DNA of 64,000 nucleotides, taken from NCBI GenBank assembly GCA_012931725.1, contig CM022955.1, positions 16,010,654 to 16,074,653 on the forward strand, read 5' to 3'. Shown in pieces: positions 12,508 through 24,618 of the stretch. The position numbers and the translations under genes were made by a program. The notes under the pieces are model-generated. The model saw only the letters and a program-made list of their open reading frames with translations. It was not told the origin of the DNA and searched no databases. Within the stretch, counting starts at the first letter, position 1. Every line of letters starts with the position of its first letter. The stretch is from Litsea cubeba. Lineage: Eukaryota; Streptophyta; Magnoliopsida; Laurales; Lauraceae.

Positions 12508-12797
12508 ATGGACCCCATATATGTAATCCAAACTATTCAACTTGTTTATTGAACTAAGAAACCCAAAGATCTTTAAATTTATTATGTTAAATCTTCATAG
12601 ATTTTGAGTAATTTATGAAAAAAGTCCAAAAAAATTCCAACTTACAGGTCTAATTTTTGACACTTCTATGGGCCCTCAATTCATGATCCAAACCGTTCAA
12701 CATTCTCATTATCATGATAAATAACAAGATCTTTAGTTTCATATCTCAAATCTTTATGGATTTTAAGAAATTTGTGAAAAAATGTCCAAAAAACCCA
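12508..12797. repeat. Two-copy degenerate tandem repeat, period about 160 bp
   Basis: Units starting near 12,511 (GACCCCATATATGTAATCC) and 12,671 (GGCCCTCAATTCATGATCC) share long stretches such as AAGATCTTTA and ATTTATGAAAAAAGTCC. The region is flanked by short palindromic CATTTACAC/GTGTAAATG motifs, so it may be a MITE. No coding sequence. Confidence 0.5.
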
Positions 12798-13063
12798 AAC
12801 AAATCTAAAACCGTAGGATGTACTCATTAACTCATGTGTAAATGGTGGTTTTGACAAACAGGTAAGGTGTTTCACATATGTAACATTTGCGTATGTAACA
12901 TCTAGATATGTAATACCCACTTTATTATCCCATACATAAAAGGCAAACAGCCACTAAGGAAAAACAAAAAATATATATATATATATACACAAGGGGCTAT
13001 ATCCTATATTGTAAATTTGTAGTTACAGAAACATAAGATACTTAGACAAAATACATTTCTCAC

Positions 13064-13727
13064 CTGGTTCAGCATCCACTTAAATCCAACAGCAGCGACA
13101 CATTCATTTTTTGCAGCACTACTAAACCAGTCTAAGTTGTAGACAGTATCTAGCGTTGATAGAATAGTTGACATATTACTTTTCCTTTCTTTCACTGAAA
13201 AAAGTTCCCCATTCGAACTGATATTGGGGTGGCTGTTTAACAAGGTTTCAAACCACCCACTTCCAGATCTTTGTATTGATAAAGTAACAAAGAATCGTAC
13301 AGGAGTGCACACACATTCTCCCCTACAAAAATCAACTTGATGAGTTAGAACTTGCAGTAAAGGCAATTTAAAAGCAAAAGGGGTTTTTGTTACCTGCTAT
13401 AAGTTTTGGGGTGTGGAAAATGAACATATAAGATCTCCTCAGGTGGAATGCCAAGTATATCGCAATGCATATCTGCCTTCTCAATAATGGGTACTATATA
13501 CTGAGGTTTAATCTGTAGAGCTATCTGCTTCAAACAAACAGAACAAATATATACTGCAAATGCTGTAACAAACAATAAGAGAAACAGACGCAGCACAAAT
13601 GGCGATGACTTGGATGTCTTGAAAGCAGATACATTCTGCAAGCAAAATCAATTATAATCAGAAAAAAAAAATATTACCCAATCAAAATAAAAGGGATTAG
13701 GGATCTCGTTTTTACCATATTTCCCAT
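13064..13727 (-). CDS. Sulfotransferase-like gene, exons 1-3
   Basis: Exon 1 coding (13,716-13,727) starts with ATG GGA AAT ATG after an in-frame TGA upstream; exon 2 is 13,394-13,635; exon 3 is 13,064-13,322. All introns are GT-AG, and an Arg codon spans the exon 2/3 junction. The N-terminus has one hydrophobic segment (VLRLFLLLFVTAFAVYICSV), consistent with a type II membrane protein, probably of the Golgi. Exon 3 carries the motif LSIQRSGSGWFETLLNSH, which matches the PAPS-binding/P-loop sulfotransferase signature, and then SNGELFSVKER. Related plant proteins are annotated as P-loop NTPase or NodH-like sulfotransferases; the substrate is unknown. The reading frame is intact through exon 4 (394-573), 12.5 kb away. 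Transcription is leftward. Confidence is high for family, moderate for expression because of the giant intron. Confidence 0.85.
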
Positions 13728-13889
13728 ACAAAGACAGATGTTTCATCATGTGATCCAACTTCTCATCTTCTGTTCTATGACAAAACTGGTAACCAAATTC
13801 ATGCTCTTTATGAATCAAAAATGTCGGATCAAAAGATGGGGTATCGGATTTTGAACTTCCCAACCAGCAGCACAGATGCCGCATACCTT
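13728..13889 (-). other. Probable 5' UTR exon of the sulfotransferase gene
   Basis: On the minus strand a pyrimidine-rich stretch ending TTTCAG (13,895-13,890) looks like a 3' splice site, and the sequence after it runs into the predicted start codon at 13,727. An open frame here does not continue in frame into exon 2 (that frame stops), so the segment is read as untranslated leader. An upstream leader intron is implied. Confidence 0.45.
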
Positions 13890-14829
13890 CTGAAACTAAA
13901 GAAAAAGGAAAAATGAACTATAAAGGAAGAAGACCAGTCCACACATGCAAGGTATGCATGCATCAATGGGCACAAGCAAATGCACTCATGCAAGCACACA
14001 TTTAACACACCATACTATGTTTTACCATGTTCTATAAAAAGAAGTCCTTCGATTATTAACCAACAGTCCCCCAGCCAAGCTTATGAATTGATCGTGACTC
14101 CAGGTGGGTGCACTGGAACAAAGACAGAAAATTAAAACATCTTAACCATTAAAAATATTTAAAAATTTAAAAAAACCTTCAAATAGTGCATTCAACATCT
14201 TAACCATAAAACATAATTCAGTGGTAGAAGCTAAAAATGCTATAGTTCAAGTCCAATCAATTTATACAAAAAAAAAAAAAGAAAAAAAAAAAGAAAAAGA
14301 AGAAGAAAAGAAGAAGTGGCAAGAAACTGGTTGACTACAGCAAGAAAATATAAGGCAGCAATGTCAAAGAGGAGTAACCAATGATTACTATCGACGCAGA
14401 CGGCGTAAAGGCAAAAGCACGTTCATATGTTCAGGTCTCACCTCAACAGCGTTCTCAATTTCATTAAATTCTTGAGAGGAGAGAATGCATTCACATCTAC
14501 AGTCCTTAGATAGATTACACATGATATGGTTAATCTACCCACTTCTCAATCTTAGCTGACAAATTCTAAATTATTTATTATTGGACTCTTTCAACTCGTT
14601 TACCCATCATTACAAGATTTCTATCACTTAAGGAATCTTAGATGGCAACAAATGACTAAAGTAAAAGAGAATCTAAATTGCATGGAGGAGGTAAATGTGT
14701 AATAAAGAACATTTTAAATATAAAGATAAAAGATAATCTAAATTGCATGGTTTTTATATTAACAAGTGGAAACTGGAATTTTTAGCTACCAACCACGTTT
14801 TCATTAGGCTGCACCCCAGCATATTACTC
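13890..14829 (-). promoter_or_regulatory. Upstream region of the sulfotransferase gene
   Basis: AT-rich non-coding sequence with an A/GA-rich stretch at 14,265-14,315. It should hold the leader intron and promoter of the leftward gene, but no specific element could be picked out. Copia B begins at 14,830 and would separate this region from anything further upstream. Confidence 0.3.
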
Positions 14830-15070
14830 TGTCAATCCAGGCCCATCCATTTTGGCCCATATCCAGGCCCATTTATTGTTCCTATTTATTGCTTTGTAAT
14901 TAGTCAAAGATTGTTCTTAATTTTAGGATCTGTGATTGATTATAATTGATTGTAATTGATTGTAATTAGGGATTAAACCCTTATATATAGACATCAGTCG
15001 ATCCAAAGAAGGGAACGACATTTACCTCTCTCTCTCTCATGTTCTGGAAGTCATTTCTCTCTAAATGTCA
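14830..15070 (+). repeat. 5' LTR of copia B
   Basis: 241 bp, TG...CA ends. A TATATATAG box lies at about 14,983-14,990. It is followed at once by TGGTATCAGAGC. Confidence 0.95.
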
Positions 15071-15770
15071 TGGTATCAGAGCTAGATCGATAATCTGTGA
15101 TCTCTGATCTTCTCCTAAATCATCTTCCAACACATTGGAAGCCAGTATATGATCATCTGAGATCATTCTCTCCAGCCGGATCATCCCTGATCATTTCAGA
15201 TCAGACGTGGCCCACCCGAGATCATCACCAACTCATCAGCGGAAGACTACCATCTTGGTCGCCTGGGGGTTCTTGGATTTATGCTGATTTTCTCATGATT
15301 TATTGATCATCAGAGGTAGGTTTTCTACTATTTTTTTGTGAATATTCATTCTTTTCCAATAGTTTTCATCTCGGCCGTCCAAAATCCTGGATCTGGATTT
15401 GATCTTTCATGCGACCAGTGCCAGTAGTTGTATAAAACTACTCTCAGTCCAATCCCCATACTCTGATCTGTGCCAAGATCATCAAGTGGGGCCCACGTGT
15501 GCATCTACACACTGACGACAGGGACGTTTTTGGCTTGCTGCTTGCGTATTGATGCTGCTGACGTCTTCTGGTGGCTTCTGTTTTGTGCTGCTGTTATTCT
15601 CTTGCTGTTTTTTGGTGCTTGCTAGTGGATTGTTAGTGGATTGGAACTGTGCTGTTCTGGTTTCTACCCTGTGTGGTGTCTGGGCCTGTTCTGGACATTT
15701 TTTTTCCTACTATTTTGGCTGCTGATTGTTATCTACTGTTCTGCTTTGTGTGCTTCTTGCTATTTTCATC

Positions 15771-18700
15771 ATGGACAAACATGAAATATCTCTGATTCGA
15801 TTTGATGGAACTAATTATACCTCCTGGGCCTTCCAATTCCAAATTTACTTGGAAGGAAAAGAACTGTGGACACACATTGATGGGTCTGAGCCTCAACCCG
15901 AGGAAGATGATAAGAAAATTTTAGCATGGAAGACAAAGGATGCTAAAATTAAGACTTGGTTACTGGGTTCTGTTCTGTTGACTCTCAATTTTTTCTCAAC
16001 CTCAAACCCTGCCAAACTGCTCATGACATGTGGGATTATCTTAAGCACATTTATCAACAGAGCAATGCTGCTCGCCAATTTCAATTAGAGCTTGAAATCT
16101 CTCAATTCACTCAAGGCACCCAGTCTATTCAGGAGTATTACAATGGCTTCCGCCGCCTGTGGTCTGAATATGATGAAATTAAGTTTGCCAAGATCTCTGC
16201 AGCACTTTTACCGGAATTGCTTCCATTACAGCAAAGTAGTCATCGTGATCAGCTTCTCATGAAACTTCGTCTGGAGTTTGAGCCAGTTAGATCAAACTTG
16301 ATGAGCAGGGCTCCTCTTCCTAGCTTGGATGTCTGTCTTCAGGAACTTCTCCGAGAGGAACAACGTCTGGCTACTAAAACTACTCTGGAACAACAGAGAT
16401 CTATTGAGACTCCATTAGCCTATGTTGTTACAACCAGACAACCTCCTCGGGACATCAGTAAAGTTTAGTGCCATAACTGCAAAAAATATGGACACTATGC
16501 TAATCAATGCAAGGCAAAAATTTGCCGATATTGTAAGGCCACTGGTCATGTTCTTGAAGAGTGCCGGAAGAAGAATCGCAATTCTACTTCCCGTAACTAC
16601 GTGCAGTCAGCCCCTGGTACTTACAGCGTGCCGTCAGCTCCTAGTGCTTACACTATGACCACTCCACCATATGCTTCATCTGACTTCAGTGGTTCTTTGC
16701 AGTATGATTCTTCCTCCCAACCTGGTTCCTCACACTCTGCGTCACCAGCTCCTCTCACCACTGAGATGGTAAACCAAATGATCATCAATGCCTTAGCTTC
16801 CATGAACATCGCAGGTACTGCTTCCTCTCTTTCCAATACTTGGTACCTAGATTCTGGTGCCAGTAACCATATGACCACTTCAGCCCTAAATTTACAAAAT
16901 GTTGTTCCTTACACTGGTCATGTTACTGTCCAAGCTGCCAACGGAGATCATCTTCCCATCATCTCTGTTGGTGATACCCCTAGTCCCTTACCATTAACCA
17001 ATGTTTTAGTTTCTCCTCATCTTGCTACCAATTTAGTTTCTGTGGGTCAACTTGTTGAAAATAACTGCAAGGTCTCTTTTTCTCCTTCTGGTTGTGTTGT
17101 GCAGGACCAGGAGTCGGGGGAAGTGATCGCGAGGGGGCCTAAGCGTGGAAGACTTTTTGCTTTACCAGCGTCTTCATTTGTTCCGAATAACTTTTCATCT
17201 CAGTTATTTTGTTTTTTCCATTAAGAATAATTCTCGGTTGTGGCATAATAGACTTGGTCATCCAAATACCTCTACTATGTCTACTTTATTTCAATCTGGA
17301 TTATTAAATAAACCTATTGATTCTGCTTCGTTTGAATGTGATGCTTGTAAATTAGGGAAGAGTAAAACTTTACCTTTTCCACACTCTAACACACGGAGCA
17401 CTGCATGTTTTGACTTAATTCACAGTGATGTTTGGGGCATTGCTCCGACTCTTTCTCATAGTCATTTTAAGTACTTTGTCACCTTCATTGATGACTACAG
17501 CAGATTTACTTGACTTTATTTATTACATTCAAAGTCTGATGTTCTTCATGCTTTTAAGATTTTTTTAAGCTATGTTGAAACACAATCTCCACATGTATTA
17601 AGATTTTGCGATCAGACTCAGGGGGGGAGTATGTGTCCAATGATTTTCAATCTTTTCTGAACAATAAAGGAATCATTTCTCAACGTACATGTCCGTATAC
17701 TCCACAACAAAATGGAGTTGCGGAACGGAAAAACAGACATCTCCTTGATGTCACTCGAACTCTTCTCATTCAATCTTCTGTTCCCCCTCGTTTTTGGACT
17801 GAAGCCCTCACCACCGCCGTTTATCTCATCAATCGCCTTCCATCACCTACCATTGATCATTTCACCCCTTATTTTAAACTGCTTGGGCAACAACCTGTGT
17901 TTGATCACCTTCATACATTTGGATGTGTTTGTTTTGTTCATCTTCCTCTCACGGACCGAACAAAACTAACTGCGCAATCTCGCAGGTGTGCTTTTTTAGG
18001 TTATGCCACTAATCAAAAAGGTTTTGTTTGTTATGATCCCATTGGACGTCGTATCAGGGTTTCTCGCAATGTTATTTTCTTTGAAAATCAAAATTTCTTC
18101 CCCACTCACATAGACTGTCCTCCACCATCTTCACCAGCTCTCTTACCTGGTTTCTCAGATCCACCATTGGATCCAACAACTGTTACTAGGTTTAATCCTG
18201 ATTTTGTGTATCACCGACGGGAAAAACCTACCACTGCAGATGGCCGTCCTCCTGATCCTCCACCGACCAATGGTTCCGCGCCTACTCAAACCTTGCGTCG
18301 CTCCTCCAGAGATTCTAAACCGCCTGAGAGGTATGGATTTACCCATACTTCTTTGATGACAACTCTATCTTCCGTCCCTATCCCTAGCTCTTATTTGCAG
18401 GCTGTGCAACTAGATTGTTGGAACCAGGCCATGAAGGAGGAATTGGATGCATTGGATCAGAATCACACCTGGGATATTGTGGAGTGTCCTTCAACAGTTA
18501 AACCCATTGGTTGCAAATGGATCTACTCGATCAAACTTAAATCTGATGGGTCCTTGGATAGACACAAAGCTAGACTTGTGGCACTCGGCAACCGTCAGGA
18601 GTATGGCATTGACTATGAGGAAAAGTTCGCACCTGTGGCAAAAATGACATCTGTTCGGTTACTTCTCGCCATTGCTGCATCTCAATCCTGGCCTTTATAC

Positions 18701-19915
18701 CAAATGGATGTCAAAAATGCATTTCTCCATGGCGATCTGCACGAAGAAGTCTATATGCGGATACCACAAGGTGTACCCTCTCCCTCAAAGAGGACTGTCT
18801 GTCGCTTGCGAAAATCACTTTATGGTCTAAAGCAAGCTCCTCGGGCATGGTTCGAAACCTTCCAGAGTCGCTTATGCGAGAGTGGTTTTACCCAGAGTCC
18901 TTATGATCCATCTCTCTTTCTGTGCCACACATCTACTGGTGTTACTGTACTTCTCGTATATGTTGATGATATTATTATCACTGGCACTGATGCTGATATG
19001 ATCAAATCTCTCCAAGCTTCTCTCAAAGATTCCTTCCGTATGAAGGATTTGGGCCCATTGCATTATTTTTTGGGCTTGGAAGTGCATCAATCCCCGAAAG
19101 GTCTATTTGTTAATCAACACAAATACACATCTGATCTTATCGAGTTGGCCGACCTCCAGGATTCTTCCCCTGTTGATACACCTGTAGAGGTCAATCTCAA
19201 GTTGAGTAAAGATGATGGAGATCTTCTTCTTGATCCTCATACATACAGGCGTCTGGTGGGCAGTCTTGTCTATCTCACTATCACTAGACCTGACATCTCT
19301 TATGCTGTTAATCTTGTGAGCCAGTTCATGACAGCTCCTCAACACCTTCATTTGACAGCTGTGAAGCGGATTATTCGCTATCTGCTGTGAACTGTCCCTC
19401 GTGGTTTATATTATCCCAAGGATAATCCTCTTCATCTGACCGCTTATGCGGATGCTGACTGGGCAGCCTGTCAAGACACACGCCGTTCTACTACTGGTTG
19501 GTGCATGTACCTTGGAAATTCTCTTATTTCTTGGAAATGCAAGAAACAAGAAAGGGTGTCTCGATCTTCCACAGAAGCTGAATATAGGGCAATGTCTTCT
19601 GCTTGTTCAGAGATCTTGTGGCTACGAGGACTTCTTTCGGCACTCGGGTTCGCTCAAACCTCTCCTACTCCATTGCATGCCGATAATACTGGGGCTATTC
19701 GCATCACTGAAAATCCCGTCTTTCATGAACGCACCAAACATATTGAAGTTGACTGCCACTTTATTCGAGATGAATATAAGCGTGATGTCATTAGTCTACC
19801 GCATGTACCTACAGAGTCTCAGTTTGCCGATATTTTCACTAAGGGACTTCCTCGGCCTCGACATCAATTTCTTGTCTCCAAATTGCTGTTTTATGACTCC
19901 CCAGCATCAATTTGA
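15771..19915 (+). pseudogene. Copia B gag-pol, defective
   Basis: gag begins MDKHEISLIRFDG at 15,771; CCHC knuckles (about 16,470-16,565), protease (YLDSGASNHMT near 16,842), pre-integrase (LWHNRLGHPN), integrase, RT (YVDDIIITG near 18,960) and RNase H follow in the usual copia order. Visible breaks are a frameshift near 15,960, TAG at 16,466, a frame change at a T6 run (17,212-17,217), TGA at 17,511, a frameshift near 17,585 and TGA at 19,388. With LTRs almost identical, most of these breaks probably predate insertion, or else reflect base-calling errors. Confidence 0.9.
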
Positions 19916-19922
19916 GGGGGGG

Positions 19923-20163
19923 TGTCAATCCAGGCCCATCCATTTTGGCCCATATCCAGGCCCATTTATTGTTCCTATTTATTGCGTTGTAATTAGTCAA
20001 AGATTGTTCTTAATTTTAGGATCTGTGATTGATTATAATTGATTGTAATTGATTGTAATTAGGGATTAAACCCTTATATATAGACATCAGTCGATCCAAA
20101 GAAGGGAACGACATTTACCTCTCTCTCTCTCATGTTCTGGAAGTCATTTCTCTCTAAATGTCA
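19923..20163 (+). repeat. 3' LTR of copia B
   Basis: 241 bp, directly after the polypurine tract GAGGGGGGG and followed by the second TACTC copy. Confidence 0.95.
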
Positions 20164-20819
20164 TACTCTACGTGATTCCCTTTCAAGTTCAGGTCATGCA
20201 GTGTCGTTAGAGCATGCAATGTTTTCCTTCCCAATGTTTTTCTAGGTAGAAGAGAATCCAAGTAAGCATGTTTTTGTGATTAATTACCTTTCTCGGCAAA
20301 TGAGAAATGCTAGACGACCAAATAGGTTTTCATTAGGATCTAGCATTGCATATTAAAGAGGGTGATTTCATTCAATTTACTCGATAACAGCAATGTTATA
20401 CTTCTAAGAGGCCTTTCTTTCAAGATTAAAGGGAAATTGGGAATAGCAATTGAGTCTAAAGTAGTAAACAAGGGAAAACCGTAACGATCAAGAGGCTTAC
20501 TAATCTGACTAGAGCTTGGTGGTGGAGGTGGACCATAAGTGAAGCGGTAGCAGCCGGATCGGCTTACTAGTAAAGAACATGAGGCATAGGAGGAGTTTTT
20601 TGTCTACCGGTGTAGGCACATGCAAATTAGTTGTGAGGATCAAAAAATGCAGGAAGATATGAAATGCTAGAGAGTTTTGAAAAAAAATCGGCAGGCATAG
20701 AAATAAATGCTTTCAAAAAATACAACATGATGACTGTGTCTAATTTGTCAAGCAGGGCTGCAGGAGGATCGTTGCAAAGAAAACCTTCCTGTTTGTGATG
20801 CAACCCCGGATCCTCAATC
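20164..20819. other. Unassigned sequence
   Basis: No gene, LTR or known repeat could be recognised between copia B and the gypsy-like remnant. Short open frames here have no recognisable domain. Confidence 0.4.
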
Positions 20820-20924
20820 GAAACATAGACCAATCGCAAGGGATTGATCGAATCTAAAGATGGATTCAGCCATTAGGGCACACCTACGATAATGGTAAAC
20901 ACCATAACTGAATAGAAAACTCAG

Positions 20925-21075
20925 ATAAATTGATTGATAGTAATAAGCATGAATTACAATGAGAATGTCCATCCATATATATAGAGTAGGATCAACCCTT
21001 TGTAGTTTGGACACCAAGACTTTCCTAAACAATAAAGGAAACTAAATCACTAAACCTGCCTAGCAACCCAAATTA
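20925..21075 (-). repeat. LTR-like fragment, left copy of an inverted pair
   Basis: The reverse complement of this segment matches 33,108-33,250 over about 140 bp at roughly 90% by eye, including TTTAGTGATTTAGTTTCC and GTAATTCATGCTT. A TATATATA box inside it suggests an LTR promoter. Confidence 0.7.
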
Positions 21076-21261
21076 AATAGAACTCCTAATGTTAAATACT
21101 TTTAAATAAATCAACTCTCTAAATAAGATTTCTAATTAAATGGATGTCCCGTTGGGCCTTGGACTAGGCCCAATGAGTTGGCCAACCCATGGTTTGGCTT
21201 GCATCAATTCTCCCTGGCATGGAAAAAACTCAACTCCGACAAGTTAACAGCTTGATAATAC

Positions 21262-21551
21262 TGACAGACATTCACAAACATGCTAGAGAAAGATTCTTGA
21301 GAAAATATTCTCAATCGATGTCCTGTATCCTTTGATTACTCTTCTTTATATAGATTTTACAATGCCTAAGTTTAGGCTACAAATTACTACAAATCATGAA
21401 ATCAAGATCTAATTAGATCTCTAAAAATGGAAAATATATCCTAGCACATACGAGCTTATCTTTCTGACTAGATCCCATATATACAAATGGGCTGGGCCTA
21501 TTATCATACAAGTGGGCTGGGCCTGTTATCATACAAGTTTATACTTTAACA
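21262..21551 (-). repeat. 3' LTR of copia C
   Basis: 290 bp; begins with TGTTAAAG in element orientation and contains a TCTATATAAAG box and two GGGCTGGGCCT-type direct repeats (about 21,490 and 21,512). Confidence 0.92.
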
Positions 21552-21558
21552 CCTCCCC

Positions 21559-24500
21559 TCAAATTGATGCGGAGAATCAACCAGCAACAATTTGCGAACC
21601 AGGAATTCATGCCGCGGCCGTGGAAGACCTTTGGTGTAGATATTAGCAAGCTGGAACTCAGTGGAAATATGAGGAAGAGTAATGACTTTGCGATCATACT
21701 CATCCCGAATGAAGTGACAGTCCACTTCAATATGCTTGGTCCGCTCACGAAACACAGGATTTTCAGTGATTCGAATGGCACTTGTGTTGTCAGCATGAAG
21801 AGGAGTCGGTTGATTCTGGGAGAATCCGAACACTGAGAGCAACCCACGTAGCCATAGGATCTCAGAACAAGTGGAAGACATGGCCCGGTATTCTGATTCC
21901 GTGGAAGATTTGGAGACTTTATCTTGCTTTTTACATTTTCAGGAAATCAAGGCTTCCCCAAAGTAAACACACCATCATGTGGTAGAGCGGCGTGTGTCCG
22001 GACAGCCGGCCCAATCCGCGTCAAAATAAGCAGTGAGCGTAAGTGGTGTGCCAACTGGAAAAAATAATCCTCAGGTAGAGGTACCAAGGATATATCGAAT
22101 AATCCATTTGACTGCCGCGAAATGATTATGCCGCGGTGCTGTCATAAACTAACTGACCAGATTAACAGCATAAGAGAGATCTGGTCGAGTAATGGTTAAG
22201 TAGACAAGGCTACCAACCAAACGACGATACAATGTAGGATCAGAAAGGAGATCGCCGTCTTGTTGACGAAGCTTGGCATTTACTTCCAACAGGGTGTCTA
22301 CTGGGCTAGAATCACCGAGATCGGCGAGATCCACTAGGTCAGTAGCATATTTGTGCTGATGAAGAAACAAGCCTTTCTTAGATTGATGAACTTCCAAACC
22401 CAAGAAATAATTCAAAGGTCTCAAATCCTTCATATGAAACTTATCTTGCAAAGAGGCCTGTATCTGTTGAATCATATCACTTTGAGGTCCAGTTATAATG
22501 ATATCATCGACATACACAAGGAGAATTGTGGATCCTCGGGATGAATGAAGTGTGAACATCGAAGGATCATACGGGCTCTGTACAAAAGAAAGCTGAAGGA
22601 GAGTGGTTCGGAACTTGTCAAACCAGGCTCGGGGGTGCCTGTTTAAGGCCATATAAGGAGCGTCTTAACCGAGCGACATCGGTCTTGGAAGAAGAAGGAA
22701 TTCCATGAGGGAGACGCATGTAGACTTCTTCTTTAAGATCCCCATGAAGAAATGGATTCTTCACATCCATCTAATATAGAGGCCATGACTGAGAGGCAGC
22801 TATTGCAAGAACTGTACGTACAATTGTCATTTTGGCCACTGGAGCAAAAGTCTCCTCATAGTCGATACCATACTCCTGCCTGTTTCCAAGTGCAACTAGA
22901 CGGGCTTTGTAGCGATCCAAGGATCCATCAGGCTTCAATTTCACCGAGTATACCCACTTGCAGCCAATGGGTTTGACAGATGAAGGACAGGGAACAATGT
23001 CCCATGTATGATTTGTTTGAAGAGCAGTAATTTCTTCCTGCATTGCATGTATCCAACAATCATGCTGCACTGCTTGAGAGTATGAGTTAGGGATAGAAAT
23101 GGAAGACAAAGTGGTTAATAATGAAGCCTGAGTAAAGCCATAATGATCAGGTGGCTTTATGTGGTGTATGGATCTGCGAAGAGCAAGAGACGTTGGAGGT
23201 GGATTAGGTGCAGGATCAGGGGCTGGAGGCTCCGGAGGCAAATCAGGTGCAGGATCAGGTGCAGTCAGGTTAGGCATAGCAAGAGACCCAGAGGCAAGAT
23301 CATCTGGAACATCCCGTCGTTTATACACAAAATCCGGCTTAAAACAAGTAACAGGTGGAGGTATTGCATCTGAAAAGGATGGTAAAAAAGAGAGTGACAC
23401 AGATTCATTCGAATCGCCATGCCTTGGAAAGAAATATTGATTTTCAAAAAACACGACATTGCGAGACACCCGAATTCTTTTGGCCGTAGAATCATAACAT
23501 AGATAGCCTTTTTGATAAAAAGCATAACCAAGAAAGGCGCAGATGGAGGATTGAGCTGTTAACTTAGTGCGTTCAGTGAGAGGAAGAAGAACAAAACAAA
23601 CACAACCAAAAGGACGAAGATGATCATAGAGAGAATTCTTTTGAAAAAGTCTAAAAAACGGTGTCTGGTTGTCTAATCTAGATGAAGGTAGACGGTTTAT
23701 GACATGCACAGCAGTTGAGAGGGCTTCGGGCCAAAACCTAGTGGGAACCGAAGATGCAAACAAAAGGGAACGAGCAATATCCAAGAGATGTCGGTTTTTT
23801 CGTTCAGATACACCATTTTGTTGGGGGTGTAAGGACAAGATCGCTGAGAGATAATGCCTTTGGATTGCAAAAATGTTTGAAAATCCTTCGAAACATACTC
23901 CCCCCCTGAATCAGACCTAAGAATTTTAATAAAAGTGGAAAATTGATTTTCAACATAGGACAAGAAAACTTTAAAAACCGAGAAAACATCAGACTTAGCA
24001 TGCAAAAAATTAATCCAAGTAAAACGACTATAATCATCAATGAATGTAACAAAGTATTTATAATGAGAATGAGAAATAACAGGTGCAATACCCCAGACAT
24101 CACTATAAACAATATCAAAACGTTTTATTGCTAAAGAATCATGAAGAGGAAAAGGAAGGGTTTTCCCTTTCCCCATCTTACAGCTATCACAATTAAAAGA
24201 AACACCCTTAAAAGAAACTTTATTATCATTAATCAAACCAGAATTTAATAAAAACATCAAAGTTTTGGAATTAGGATGTCCTAAACGATTATGCCACAAC
24301 TGGCATTTATTATGACTAAAATGGGAAAACAAAGCAGACTCTGAAGGGAGTTTTTCTTGTGACGAAATCTGGAAAGGAAACAGTTGTCCCTGCTTAGGGC
24401 CCTTCGCTAGTAGCATCAACAGACCCTAAGATCCAGGTCATGATCTGCCAATCTTTAACCTCCCATTTAGCTAGAAGCTTATCATCAGTAGGTTTGGGAT

Positions 24501-24618
24501 CTGAATCATCAAGATGTCCCCAGAGTTCTTTACCCCTAAGGTAAATTTGAAATTGAAAAGCCCAAGTGGTATAGTTTTTACCATTAAACTTAATCGATGT
24601 GATAACTTCTTTCTCCAT
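21559..24618 (-). pseudogene. Copia C gag fragment fused to integrase-RT-RNase H
   Basis: gag starts at 24,618 (MEKEVITSIKFNGKNYTTW) and stops matching after the TWILGSVD block near 24,420. There the sequence jumps to AKGPKQGQLFPF, which in related elements lies just before the GAG-pre-integrase domain. About 1.2 kb is therefore missing. Downstream come LWHNRLGHPN, the integrase core, RT (YVDDIIITG near 22,510) and RNase H. Further breaks include a frameshift near 23,832 in a C run, a TAG after WPLY near 22,770 and a shift near the 3' end. It cannot encode its own gag or protease. Confidence 0.88.

Larger units (their letters stand above)
574..13063 (-). other. 12.49-kb TE-loaded intron of the sulfotransferase gene
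   Basis: The interval between exon 3 (donor CAG|GTGAGA at 13,064/13,063) and exon 4 (acceptor at 574). It contains a MITE-like element, copia A, three LINE fragments, homopolymers and a degenerate tandem repeat. At 574-1,395 and 10,181-11,339 I see only AT-rich non-coding sequence, including a poly(A) run near 10,630-10,657. Copia A lies in the same orientation as the gene, so its LTRs could supply promoter or polyadenylation signals in the sense direction. That the intron is spliced in life is inferred from phase match and splice sites only. Confidence 0.8.
14830..20163 (+). mobile_element. Ty1/copia LTR retrotransposon B
   Basis: Plus-strand element with a perfect 5-bp target duplication TACTC (14,825-14,829 and 20,164-20,168), LTRs of 241 bp, a tRNA-Met primer site (15,071-15,082) and a polypurine tract (19,914-19,922). 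The LTRs differ at a single position by eye (GCTTTG vs GCGTTG), yet the coding region has several stops and frameshifts. Confidence 0.95.

Noticed and set aside
13648..13884. 78-residue open frame upstream of sulfotransferase exon 2 as coding exon
   Set aside because: When spliced to exon 2 it enters a frame that stops; the ATG at 13,727 in another frame joins correctly.
24380..24450. Copia C as a reverse-transcribed spliced RNA
   Set aside because: The junction lies about 30 bases past the acceptor-like GTGCAG, not at it, so exact intron loss is not supported.
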